Shown here: piece by piece, positions 44,479-53,434 of the stretch
How positions within the stretch are numbered: position 1 is the stretch's first letter
How the letters are laid out: each line of letters begins with the position of its first letter
DNA from: Maritimibacter dapengensis
GTDB taxonomy: Bacteria > Pseudomonadota > Alphaproteobacteria > Rhodobacterales > Rhodobacteraceae
Direction of reading: 5' to 3'
Assembly: GCF_019218265.1 (NCBI RefSeq)
Contig: NZ_JAHUZE010000001.1
Coordinates: 372,001 to 436,000 of the forward strand
Length of the DNA stretch: 64,000 nucleotides
Made by a program: the position numbers and the translations under genes
Notes under the pieces: model-generated
What the model saw: the letters and a program-made list of their open reading frames with translations, nothing else
Database searches by the model: none
What the model was told of the DNA's origin: nothing

Positions 44479-45279
44479 CTATCTCAATTCCCGCGCCCGC
44501 GATGCCAGATCGTTCGCAAGCTCGGTGCAAATCTGGATTTCCGCGTAATCCGGGTCGTAATAGGCGTTGGATTGGCCACAGGGGATAACGCTCACGTTGA
44601 TCGTTGCCGGAAGCTGTATCGTTGCGTTCACCTCGTCCACGACACTGGTCACGAACCGGGCGAGATGGCTTTCGGGTTCAGCCACCCAATCCATGCGCAG
44701 GCTATTACCCGGCGTGCTCGTTGCATGAGCGTCAAGCACGATGCCCCAGGCACGGGCCGTCTGTTCGTATTCGTCTTTACAGGTTTCGACCCGCTCTTCC
44801 GGTAGCGACGAAAGCTGGAGAATATCGCGACGTGTGTCCGGACCGGAGCCGTAAACCATGCATGAGAAGTTGTAGTAGCGTTGCAGGTCCGGGCCATGCA
44901 CGTCCCACAGGTCGAGATCGCCGACGGTCTGGCCAGAGCGGTCGGCGAACCAAAGGTAATTCGCTGCAATCAAGGGAGCCATCTGCATGATCTCGCCATC
45001 GCTGTGAAGCCGGTTCATCATCACCACCGCGAACATGTCGGCGGCATATTCCTCCGGCCCGTAAATCGGGAGGTCGATGGCGTCGATCAGCGCGTGGGCG
45101 AGTTCATGATACAGCGTTTCGGCAACGTTCGCTTCGACATAGGACAGGACCGGATCGCGCCGTGCGGCGTCCTGTTGGGTCGGCGGTATTCGAGCGCGCG
45201 TGTACGTGTCCTTCGACGACTGCCCCACAGCGGGCAGGGCGAAAGCGAGGCTCAGAAGGATCGCAGAGGTCGCGCGCAT
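44479..45279 (-). CDS. DUF4344-family putative metallopeptidase
   Basis: The 266-residue protein has a signal peptide (1-20, ending AVGQ) and the zinc-binding motif HELAH at 58-62, with Glu77 in EEYAAD as a possible third ligand. This fits DUF4344 putative metallopeptidases, periplasmic proteins of unknown substrate. Four cysteines in the C-terminal part may form disulfides. It follows mch by seven bases and is the last gene of the mcl2-nnrU-DUF1737-mch operon, although nothing in the sequence ties it to that pathway. Confidence 0.75.
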   Translation of the reverse strand: MRATSAILLSLAFALPAVGQSSKDTYTRARIPPTQQDAARRDPVLSYVEANVAETLYHELAHALIDAIDLPIYGPEEYAADMFAVVMMNRLHSDGEIMQMAPLIAANYLWFADRSGQTVGDLDLWDVHGPDLQRYYNFSCMVYGSGPDTRRDILQLSSLPEERVETCKDEYEQTARAWGIVLDAHATSTPGNSLRMDWVAEPESHLARFVTSVVDEVNATIQLPATINVSVIPCGQSNAYYDPDYAEIQICTELANDLASRARELR

Positions 45280-45286
45280 GGCGCAA

Positions 45287-46321
45287 TCAAGTCGGCATGA
45301 GCGCCCAGTAGTCAAGGTCGAGCAGCACGTGAGACAGGTATTTGCCGTTCTCACCCTTCAGCGCAAAGTCGTAATGCGCGTCCTTCGTGGCCACGAGCCG
45401 CAGTCGCACCGCACCAACGCCGGGCGCATCCGTCTGGGCCTTGTCCAGCACCTCGGACCACGCGCGCACCGTGTCACCGGCAAAGCAGGGATTGGCATGG
45501 GCGCCCCCGTTCAGCCCCACGATCATCTGCGCATTTGCAAGCCCGTTGAAGGACAATGCGCGCGCCATCGAAATCACATGGCCGCCGTAGATCAGCCTCT
45601 TGCCGTCTTCGCGGTTCGTCGCGTCGAAATGCACTTTGGCGGTGTTCTGCCACAGCCGCGTCGCCGACATGTGCTCGGCTTCCTCGATGGTCACACCGTC
45701 CACGTGGTCGATCTTCTCGCCGATCTCATAGTCGCCCCAACGATGCCGCTCGCCCGCGAGCGTGAAATCGTATTGCCCGAAATCCAGGCCTTCGGGGATC
45801 ACAAGGTCCGACGCCTCGAGCGCCGGCTTCAGTTCGGGGATCAGCGTGTCCGCAGCGTCGGCGTCGAGCCGGTTTTTGCGCACCATGACCCAGCGGATGT
45901 AATCGAGCACCGGTTCGTCATGCTGGTTGTAGCCGGTCGTCTGCACCCAGACCACGCCGGACTTGCCGTTGGAATTCTCTTTCAGTCCGATCACTTTGGA
46001 CTCCGAGCGCAGCGTGTCGCCCGGCCAGACAGGTTTCAGCCACCGGCCCTCGGCATAGCCCAAGTTCGCGACCGCGTTCAGCGACACGTCCGGAACGGTC
46101 TTGCCGAAGACGACGTGAAACGCCGCGAGGTCGTCGATCGGTGCCGCGTCCAGCCCACAGGTCTGAGCGAACGCATCCGAGGAATACAGTGCATGACGGG
46201 CCGGGTAGAGCGCGTGATACAGTGCGCGTTCGCCCCCCGACACCGTGCGCGGCACGGCGTGCCGGATCACTTCTCCGATGCGGTAATCTTCGAAGAAGCG
46301 GCCCGAATTGGTCTTGGTCAC
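45287..46321 (-). CDS. mch: Mesaconyl-CoA hydratase (MaoC family)
   Basis: Two-domain MaoC-type hydratase of 344 residues. In Rhodobacter this enzyme hydrates mesaconyl-C1-CoA to methylmalyl-CoA in the ethylmalonyl-CoA pathway for acetate assimilation. The start GRFFEDYRIGEVIRHAVPRTVSGGERALYHALYPARHALYSS and the second-domain segments DYEIGEKIDHVDGVTIEEAEHMSATRLWQNTAKVHFDA fit the family. The start is a GTG, with GGGAGAG nine bases upstream inside the end of the DUF1737 gene. The malyl-CoA lyase homologue in the same operon supports the call. Confidence 0.85.
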   Translation of the reverse strand: MTKTNSGRFFEDYRIGEVIRHAVPRTVSGGERALYHALYPARHALYSSDAFAQTCGLDAAPIDDLAAFHVVFGKTVPDVSLNAVANLGYAEGRWLKPVWPGDTLRSESKVIGLKENSNGKSGVVWVQTTGYNQHDEPVLDYIRWVMVRKNRLDADAADTLIPELKPALEASDLVIPEGLDFGQYDFTLAGERHRWGDYEIGEKIDHVDGVTIEEAEHMSATRLWQNTAKVHFDATNREDGKRLIYGGHVISMARALSFNGLANAQMIVGLNGGAHANPCFAGDTVRAWSEVLDKAQTDAPGVGAVRLRLVATKDAHYDFALKGENGKYLSHVLLDLDYWALMPT

Positions 46322-46322
46322 C

Positions 46323-46526
46323 TTAATGCTCTCCCAGCTTGATGTCGGGGTGGTATTCGCCCGGCGCGTCCTTGGTCACGGCCTGCCCGCAACGCATCAC
46401 GCCATTGGCTGCGTCGAAGGCATATGTCGGCGAGCCGTGCAGCGACCAGCCCTTGTTCAGGGCTTGCGTGACCTTGTGGCAGAACTCGGACGTGTCGTCG
46501 GCCGAGAGGAAACGATAGAGTTTCAT
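46323..46526 (-). CDS. DUF1737-family small protein
   Basis: A 67-residue protein of the DUF1737 type: MKLYRFLSADDTSEFCHKVTQALNKGWSLHGSPTYAFD is the family signature. These small soluble proteins have no established role. It lies between nnrU and mch, nine bases after the former, so it is co-transcribed with the ethylmalonyl-CoA genes. Its reading frame ends inside the ribosome-binding region of mch. Confidence 0.75.
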   Translation of the reverse strand: MKLYRFLSADDTSEFCHKVTQALNKGWSLHGSPTYAFDAANGVMRCGQAVTKDAPGEYHPDIKLGEH

Positions 46527-46535
46527 GGCTGCTCC

Positions 46536-47081
46536 TTATCCGAAGGCCGGGTAGCCGAACCAGTAATGCGCCCAGGCAATCAGGCCGAAGACCACGATCG
46601 CGCCGACGATCGCGCCGATCTCCTTGCCGACCGGGAAGGGCCCCGTCGATTTCTCAGGCTTGGCCTGCTTGTTGATCAGGATGACCTCGACCACGGCCCA
46701 GGCCAGAAGACCGCCAAAGAGGACAAAAGACGGGATATCGCCGTTCACGAGGATATGTGCCAGCGCCCATGTCTTAATGCCGGTCAGTTGCGGGTGTCGG
46801 ATCTTGGAGGTGATCCAGGTTTTCATGCCCGAGGCGGCGAACAGGTAAACGGCCAACAGGTTCAGGATGTTGTTGATCCCCACCGTCGCCGGGTGGCGGC
46901 CCCAAAGCACAGCGCCGTCCGCCATACGGTAGCCGATCACCATCAGCACGACACCGGCGACCACGCCGAGTGCAACCATACCCTTCGCGGCGTCTCCCAT
47001 ATCCGCGCGTTTGGCCGGGGCAATACGTTTGAACAGATGCGCGGCTGACCAGAGCAGCACGCCGATGATGAGAACGATCAT
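46536..47081 (-). CDS. nnrU: NnrU-like membrane protein
   Basis: Integral membrane protein of 181 residues with about five helices (about 1-15, 34-52, 68-85, 108-130 and 150-172) and the family segment RHPQLTGIKTWALAHILVNGD. NnrU was named from denitrification clusters, and homologues occur without denitrification genes, as here. It starts three bases after the malyl-CoA lyase homologue stop. Why it is in this operon is not clear from sequence. Confidence 0.8.
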   Translation of the reverse strand: MIVLIIGVLLWSAAHLFKRIAPAKRADMGDAAKGMVALGVVAGVVLMVIGYRMADGAVLWGRHPATVGINNILNLLAVYLFAASGMKTWITSKIRHPQLTGIKTWALAHILVNGDIPSFVLFGGLLAWAVVEVILINKQAKPEKSTGPFPVGKEIGAIVGAIVVFGLIAWAHYWFGYPAFG

Positions 47082-47084
47082 GGC

Positions 47085-47939
47085 TTATCCTTCCAGATTG
47101 GCGATGGCCTCCGCTTTCGCAAGCAGCGCCTTCGCCGTCACGATATGCAGATTCTCCACGATCTTTCCATCCACGACCGCAACGCCCTGACCCGAGGCCT
47201 CGACCGCGTCGAAGGCTTCGATCTGGCGGCGCGCGAGGTCGATGTCGGCCTTTGAGGGTGCGAATACTTCGTTGGTGATGTCGATCTGGGCAGGGTGGAT
47301 CAACGTCTTGCCGTCAAAGCCGAGGTCGCGGCCCTGTCCGCATTCGAAACGCAGGCCGTCGTCATCCTTGAAGGCATTGTAAACCCCATCGACGATGCAG
47401 GCGCCTGCGGAGCGTGCGGCGATGAGCGACATCTGAAGCGCGGTCTGGATTTCCGGGCGACCTGCCGAGACACGGCACCCGAGCTCCTTCACAAGGTCGT
47501 TGGTCCCCATGACGATGCCTGCGAGCCGCGGATGCCCCGCGATTTCGCGCGCGTTCAACACGCCTTCCGGCGTTTCCATCATGGCCCAGAGCGGCACGTC
47601 GGGGATCATCTGGGCGAGCGTTTCAAGGTCATAGGCGGAATTGACCTTGGGAAGCAGCAGGGCGTCGATGTCTGCACCATCCATGGCTTCGACGTCCTGA
47701 CGACCCCAGACCGTGTCGAACCCATTGATCCGCACGATCTTCATCCGTTCGCCATAGCCCCCCTTGTCGAGCTCAGCGCGAAGCGTGGCGCGGGCCGCAT
47801 CCTTGGCGTCCGGCGTGACCGCGTCCTCGAGGTCGAAGATGATCGCGTCGGCGGCGAGCCCGCGGGCCTTGTCCAACGCCCGTTCTTTCGAGCCGGGAAT
47901 GTAGAGGACGGAGCGAACGGGGCGCGTCGATTGGGTCAT
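47085..47939 (-). CDS. mcl2: CoA-ester lyase homologue, probable (3S)-malyl-CoA thioesterase (Mcl2)
   Basis: The 284-residue protein belongs to the HpcH/HpaI aldolase/CitE superfamily. RSVLYIPGSKERALDKARGL, AIIFDLEDAVTPDAKDAAR, MMETPEGVLNAREIA and TLIHPAQIDITNEVFAPS are its catalytic and CoA-binding blocks. Rhodobacter has a longer malyl-CoA lyase (Mcl1) and a shorter malyl-CoA thioesterase (Mcl2) that is encoded near mch; length and neighbourhood favour Mcl2 here, but a lyase cannot be excluded. AAGGGAAG upstream supports the start. It is the first gene of the minus-strand operon. Confidence 0.75.
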   Translation of the reverse strand: MTQSTRPVRSVLYIPGSKERALDKARGLAADAIIFDLEDAVTPDAKDAARATLRAELDKGGYGERMKIVRINGFDTVWGRQDVEAMDGADIDALLLPKVNSAYDLETLAQMIPDVPLWAMMETPEGVLNAREIAGHPRLAGIVMGTNDLVKELGCRVSAGRPEIQTALQMSLIAARSAGACIVDGVYNAFKDDDGLRFECGQGRDLGFDGKTLIHPAQIDITNEVFAPSKADIDLARRQIEAFDAVEASGQGVAVVDGKIVENLHIVTAKALLAKAEAIANLEG

Positions 47940-48236
47940 GATTCTTCCCTTTGGTAATATTGTTGCGTGAAGGAACAACGCTGCGCACGAAATGGCAACC
48001 CAAAATGCGCCGCAGTGCAGAAACGGTTATTGTGAACTTTCCGCCGAACGGCGCGTTAACCATACGTAAGGAAACCTTCGAGCAAAGTTTCCCTACAGGC
48101 CGGGCGTCTGGTGCCCAATGATGGCGCACCATCGCAACCGATTGTTCGGAGCGTGGACGGGAACCGCACGGCATGACCCTGGGTCCACCGCTGGGGAGCC
48201 GGTGACGCGGTCGGACCCGACCGAAAGGACGAACCC

Positions 48237-48551
48237 ATGAACCGGACGACCAAGACCTTCTGCGCGGCTCTCTGCGCGCTCGCCGCCACCGGCGGCACCG
48301 CTTCGGCCCAATCCCACAATTGCGCACCGCGCGACGATGTCGTCGGTCGCCTGTCGGAACAATTCGGAGAGGCGCGGCAATCCATCGGTATGACCAGCGG
48401 CAATCGTGTGGTCGAGATGTATGCTTCGCCCGATACCGGCACATGGACGATCACCATGACCTTGCCCACAGGCATCACATGCATCATCGGTGCTGGGCAG
48501 GCCTGGGAGCGTCTGGACGAAGAAGCGACGCCTGCCGGCCAGCCCATCTGA
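48237..48551 (+). CDS. Small secreted protein of unknown function
   Basis: The 104-residue product has a signal peptide (MNRTTKTFCAALCALAATGGTASA, cleavage about 24). Two cysteines remain in the mature chain (HNCAPR and ITCIIG) and could pair. No family is recognised. GAAAGGAC lies seven to nine bases before the ATG. It is divergent from mcl2 across 297 bp and ends three bases before the converging TauE-type exporter gene. Confidence 0.65.
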   Translation: MNRTTKTFCAALCALAATGGTASAQSHNCAPRDDVVGRLSEQFGEARQSIGMTSGNRVVEMYASPDTGTWTITMTLPTGITCIIGAGQAWERLDEEATPAGQPI

Positions 48552-48554
48552 CGC

Positions 48555-49307
48555 CTAGGTCAAAGCATCCCAGATCAGCTTAGTCCCGGTCGCGATCAGA
48601 AGCGCGTAGGTGATCGCGAAATAGACCCGCTCGGGCATGACATCATGCAGCTTCACGCCCAGCCAGACGCCGAACACGGCGACCGGGATCAGCATGACAT
48701 CCGCCTTGATCGTCTGCCACGAGAAGATGCCGAGGAAGACATAAGGCACGAACTTCATCAGGTTGATCGCCCAGAACATCAGAACCGTCGTCGCCTGATA
48801 GGTCGTCTTGTCGATCTGGCGCGACAACAGGAACACCGCGGCCGGCGGCCCGCCGGCGTGGCTGACAAAGGATGTGAAGCCGCCGATCGCGCCCGCGATC
48901 CCGCCACCGAATTGACCCATAGGTGCTCTTGCTGGCCGCAACACGCCTATTTTCCGGGCAAGCTGGAACAGGACGAACCCGATCGCGACCGCGCCGATCA
49001 GGAGCCGAAACAGGTCCGGGTCGGCCCAGCGATAGAGCAGCGCGCCCAGCAGAACGCCGGGCGCAGCGCCAAGGATAAACACCCACGCCGCCGGTCCGTC
49101 CCATTTCTTCCAATAGGGTTTCAGCGCCGTCACATCCATCAGCATCAGGAGAGGCAACATCAGGCCAATCGCCTGACCAGGCTCGAGAATCAGAGCCAGC
49201 AGAGGGGTCGCCGCGAATGCTGCGCCCGACCCGAAACCGCCCTTCGAGACGCCCGCGAAAATGACGGCCGGGATCGCGATGGCGAAGAATGCCAGGTCAA
49301 TTTCCAC
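48555..49307 (-). CDS. TauE/SafE-family (DUF81) membrane permease
   Basis: A sulfite/anion exporter family protein of 250 residues with about eight hydrophobic helices in two repeats, each beginning with a Gly-rich loop (SKGGFGSGAAFAATPLLAL and GGIAGAIGGFTSFVSHAGGPPAAVFLL). The start is GTG. The family exports sulfite, sulfoacetate and other small anions, but the substrate here is unknown because no sulfur-metabolism gene lies next to it. Confidence 0.8.
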   Translation of the reverse strand: MEIDLAFFAIAIPAVIFAGVSKGGFGSGAAFAATPLLALILEPGQAIGLMLPLLMLMDVTALKPYWKKWDGPAAWVFILGAAPGVLLGALLYRWADPDLFRLLIGAVAIGFVLFQLARKIGVLRPARAPMGQFGGGIAGAIGGFTSFVSHAGGPPAAVFLLSRQIDKTTYQATTVLMFWAINLMKFVPYVFLGIFSWQTIKADVMLIPVAVFGVWLGVKLHDVMPERVYFAITYALLIATGTKLIWDALT

Positions 49308-49445
49308 GCTGTCTCTCGCCCCCGAAGTGTCTGAACGCCTTGACCTTTAGCGGTATCATTCATTGCTGCAACCGCAAAATGCGCCCGTCCCGGCCCTTGA
49401 TCACCGCTCTTATCGGGTCTAGGCAGCGATCCAGTGAAAACCTGA

Positions 49446-50423
<978 letters not shown>

Positions 50424-50443
50424 GCCCTTACCACGGTAAACAC

Positions 50444-51493
50444 TCATGCAGGGGTCGGATCGCTTCCGGCCCCTGTTTCGTCCAGCCCGGCGAAAAGCGT
50501 CGCATACCTCGCCATCACCTCGGGCTCGCGCGAAGCAAGCGCCCGGTCGAACGCGGCAGGAGACAGATCGACGTCGATCCCGAGCCCTTGCAAGGCGGGG
50601 CGAGGGTCGAACGGTGTCTCGCTGAGCAACCCGAGGGCGTTGAGCGCGTCGATCTGGTTCGGCCCGAGCTTCTTCACACCATCGTAGAACATCGCCACGC
50701 GCTGGGGTGCTTCGGCGTTGGCCTTCAGGAACATGATCTGGCGATGTCGGAATGACCCGTCAGGCCCCTGCGGGTTCATGAAGTGAGCCTGATCCACCCG
50801 CCTTAGCATCTTCATGACGTAATGCCTCCGCGTGAGCCCGTCGAAATGCAGCAGGGCATCGTCGAGTTTGACCTCGCTCTCGAGCACGGTGCCTCCGGGT
50901 ACGTCGCGTGCGTCGTGGATGTCATGGCGGAAACGCGGGCCCGCACGGAGCATGACCTTTCCCACGAGATGACCGGACAGGCCATAGCCTAGAAATTTCG
51001 CCCACCGCCCGAAATACCGTTCGCCGTGCTTCCAGTAGTCCCAGTCGCGGCGGCGGAAGACACCGTCGAAAATATGCGCCGACATCGTGTCACGGCGTTC
51101 TGCTCGCTCCATGACGCGAAGCCGGATCACATGCGTTTCCGGGTCCACGTCCCTGATCGCCGCCCCTATCTGTGCACCATCCGTGACGAACTCGTCCGCA
51201 TCGGAATGCAGCAGCCAGGTGACGGCCGATCGGGCGCGCGCATGTTCGGCATTCTGTATCTGTCGTCCGGTCTGGCGGTTGCGCCGATTGCCACCATGCG
51301 CGCGTTGCCAGTAGGCGGGGTCGCAGGTCGTGACGTGGACGCCGGGAAGTGATGCGACGACCGCCTCGGCCTCGGGGTTCGGGCGGTCGAAATAGAGATG
51401 TATTTCTGACGCGCCTTGCGCCAGATGCCAGCCGGCGAAGGCGATGATGAGCGGTGCAGGTTCGTCCACGGTCGCGACGATCCCCCAGCTCAT
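50444..51493 (-). CDS. Glycosyltransferase family 2/92-like protein
   Basis: The 349-residue protein opens with MSWGIVATVDEPAPLIIAFAGWHLAQGA, a strand-helix start common to glycosyltransferases with the Glyco_tranf_2_4 domain, and has the metal-binding DADEF motif in WLLHSDADEFVT (about residue 100). A conserved LLHFDGLTRRHYVMKML segment lies near residue 220. Its start overlaps the end of the upstream paralogue (ATGA), and the two are likely co-translated. The sugar and acceptor are unknown; surface polysaccharide decoration is probable. Confidence 0.75.
   Translation of the reverse strand: MSWGIVATVDEPAPLIIAFAGWHLAQGASEIHLYFDRPNPEAEAVVASLPGVHVTTCDPAYWQRAHGGNRRNRQTGRQIQNAEHARARSAVTWLLHSDADEFVTDGAQIGAAIRDVDPETHVIRLRVMERAERRDTMSAHIFDGVFRRRDWDYWKHGERYFGRWAKFLGYGLSGHLVGKVMLRAGPRFRHDIHDARDVPGGTVLESEVKLDDALLHFDGLTRRHYVMKMLRRVDQAHFMNPQGPDGSFRHRQIMFLKANAEAPQRVAMFYDGVKKLGPNQIDALNALGLLSETPFDPRPALQGLGIDVDLSPAAFDRALASREPEVMARYATLFAGLDETGAGSDPTPA
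50449..50478 (+). terminator. Terminator of mdh, inside the converging gene
   Basis: CAGGGGTCGGA pairs with TCCGGCCCCTG (11 pairs, one of them G-U) over the 5-base loop TCGCT and is followed by TTT. It starts 26 bases after the mdh stop and lies within the last codons of the minus-strand glycosyltransferase gene. Confidence 0.65.
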
Positions 51494-52551
51494 GTTCCCA
51501 CCCTTCGCTTCGCGCGGCGTTTCTGGCGGACGATGGCCTGCGACCGCAACGACAATTCCCGCGCATGCAAACGGTCGAAGCCCGCCGCCGAAAAATCCAT
51601 ATCGAGGTGTGGCGCGATCTTCGCGACGGCGCCGGCGATATCGATGTCGGGTTCGTAAAGCAGACCGGCGTCAGCCAAAGCCCGTGCCTGTTGATGATCG
51701 AGCCGATAGAGCGCCTCGTGAACTCTGACGGCCGCACGCTCCGGGTCCGGTGCACGAAGTATCGCGCCGATCGTCGCCATGCGTTCGCGGTTCAGAAGCT
51801 CGTTCATGGCCGCGCCCTGTGCTGCGTATCGCAGGTTCTTGAGCGCCCAGTGGCGGGGCGTGATCCCGTCGAAATGGAGTATCCGGGCCGACTCAGCCGT
51901 TTTCGAGGGCCTCGGAACGCCGCCTTCCGTATCGCGTAACTTGTGTATGGCTAGGAAACCCTTACCTCTTCGCGCCATGGCTTTTCCGGCAGAATAGCCC
52001 CCCAGGCCGGCAGACAGCGCCTTCGACCGCTGTCCGTATACGGAATGAGCGAGATCGTGCCGCCCGGTCATAGGCCCGCGAAAAACGCCCTCGAACATGT
52101 CGTCACCATAAGTGTCGAGCCAGCAGCGTTCAATGTTGGGAATGTGCAACCAGTCCGCCGCATCGGTCACCTGCGCAAGTTCGTCTCCCAAAGGTTGTGG
52201 GAGCCACAGGAATTCATCCGCGTCCACATGCAGGAGCCAATCCGACCGGCTTTGCTCGAATACGTAATTAGCGTTTAAGGTCTGACGCTTAGTCTGCGTT
52301 CTTGGGGGTGACCTGTAGCCGAACTGGGCCCAGTGGCCGGCATCGCACAGCGTGACCTCCACGCCCGGAATCTCCTGCGCAACGCGCGCTGCCGGGTCAT
52401 CGGGCAGATCGAAAAACAGGTGGACTTTCTGTGCGCCTTGGGCCAGGTGATGGCATGCAAATGCAACCACTAATTGTGCCGGTTCACGAAGCGTGGAAAC
52501 GACGCTCCATTGCGGCTCGCGACCCGCGTCTGATGGAATGGGCTGCTCCAA
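51490..52551 (-). CDS. Glycosyltransferase family 2/92-like protein (paralogue)
   Basis: Same architecture as its neighbour: WSVVSTLREPAQLVVAFACHHLAQGA at the N-terminus, DADEF in WLLHVDADEFLW, and ILHFDGITPRHWALKNL. The start is unclear. The frame opens to 52671, with ATGs at 52671 and 52647, but alignment to the neighbouring paralogue puts the natural N-terminus near the TTG at 52551 (about 353 residues), which also leaves room for the promoter of the divergent TetR gene. Tandem duplication is likely. It overlaps the downstream paralogue by four bases. Confidence 0.7.
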   Translation of the reverse strand: MEQPIPSDAGREPQWSVVSTLREPAQLVVAFACHHLAQGAQKVHLFFDLPDDPAARVAQEIPGVEVTLCDAGHWAQFGYRSPPRTQTKRQTLNANYVFEQSRSDWLLHVDADEFLWLPQPLGDELAQVTDAADWLHIPNIERCWLDTYGDDMFEGVFRGPMTGRHDLAHSVYGQRSKALSAGLGGYSAGKAMARRGKGFLAIHKLRDTEGGVPRPSKTAESARILHFDGITPRHWALKNLRYAAQGAAMNELLNRERMATIGAILRAPDPERAAVRVHEALYRLDHQQARALADAGLLYEPDIDIAGAVAKIAPHLDMDFSAAGFDRLHARELSLRSQAIVRQKRRAKRRVGT

Positions 52552-52673
52552 GATGAGACACTTGCAATCAAAAAGTTGCGGCACCCTAGGGCGGTTTAGT
52601 ATGCTGTGTCCACAAGCCGTGCTGGGCGCGACGCGGCAGAACGCCATGAGTTGGCACGAGAAAAGGGACAAAC

Positions 52674-53243
52674 ATGACGGTCAAGCGCAGGGCAGACTTC
52701 GCAGAAAATAGAATTCGCATCCTGGATGCGGCACATGAAATCTTCGTCGAGGAAGGTGTGGGCGCACCTCTCGATGCCATAGCCAAAAGGGCGGGCATCG
52801 GTCGCGCGACGTTTTTCCGACATTTTCCCGACCGTCGTGCTCTGATCAATGAAATGCTCGATCTCTTTCTGGTCAAACTCGAAGCCACCGCTTCGGAAAC
52901 GCCAGCCCGGGGACAGGCCCTTTTCGGCTTGGTGCGTCACTTCTTCGACGCCATGATCGCGCATGCGCCGATCGCCGACTACCTTCGCTCGCAAAGCCGC
53001 GAGGATCCGGCTCTGCTCGATGCGATCGACAGATTCAACGCCCTTCTGAAGCCGCATGTGTCTCGGGCAATCGACGAGGGCCTCGTCGGCCCAGAACTTC
53101 GCACCAACGACATCGTCATATCGGCGGTGATGCTTTCGGCGGCCGCCACGACACCGAATATCGGTCCGGAGGGTCGCAGACGCGCGTATGAGGTGGTTTT
53201 TGCCGGTCTGAGACAGACCGAGCGTGCCCACGCCATAGCCTGA
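52674..53243 (+). CDS. TetR/AcrR-family transcriptional regulator
   Basis: The 189-residue protein has a TetR-type helix-turn-helix at about 28-62 (APLDAIAKRAGIGRATFFRHFPDRRALINEML) and an all-helical ligand domain behind it. The start has AAAGGGAC ahead of it. It is divergent from the two glycosyltransferases and lies upstream of sucC. It could regulate either itself or the glycosyltransferases; its ligand is unknown. Whether it binds the TGTGATCACA pair downstream of its own gene is an open question. Confidence 0.85.
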   Translation: MTVKRRADFAENRIRILDAAHEIFVEEGVGAPLDAIAKRAGIGRATFFRHFPDRRALINEMLDLFLVKLEATASETPARGQALFGLVRHFFDAMIAHAPIADYLRSQSREDPALLDAIDRFNALLKPHVSRAIDEGLVGPELRTNDIVISAVMLSAAATTPNIGPEGRRRAYEVVFAGLRQTERAHAIA

Positions 53244-53297
53244 CATCAGGCTCCAAAAACGAATCCGGCCCCGCGGCGTCACGTCGTGGGGTCTTTT

Positions 53298-53328
53298 TGT
53301 GATCACACCATTTCTGCTTGTGATCACA
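53298..53328. promoter_or_regulatory. Tandem TGTGATCACA palindromes upstream of sucC
   Basis: Two perfect copies of TGTGATCACA, at 53298-53307 and 53319-53328, have centres exactly 21 bp apart and lie 107 to 137 bases before the sucC start. In gene orientation both this region and the sdhC region begin with TTTTTGTGATCAC. The zero-spacer palindrome differs from CRP (TGTGA-N6-TCACA) and FNR sites. The regulator is unidentified. Confidence 0.7.
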
Positions 53329-53434
53329 GAGGCGGCAAATATCGCGCTAATTGGCGACCATTCACAGAAATCCGTTTAAACCTGCCCTCACATGTGCAAC
53401 GTGCCATGCGAACGCAACCAGATGGGACGAGTTC

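Noticed and set aside
53298-53328. TGTGATCACA read as a CRP or FNR site
   Set aside because: CRP sites have six bases between TGTGA and TCACA and FNR sites have four between TTGAT and ATCAA; here the half-sites abut.
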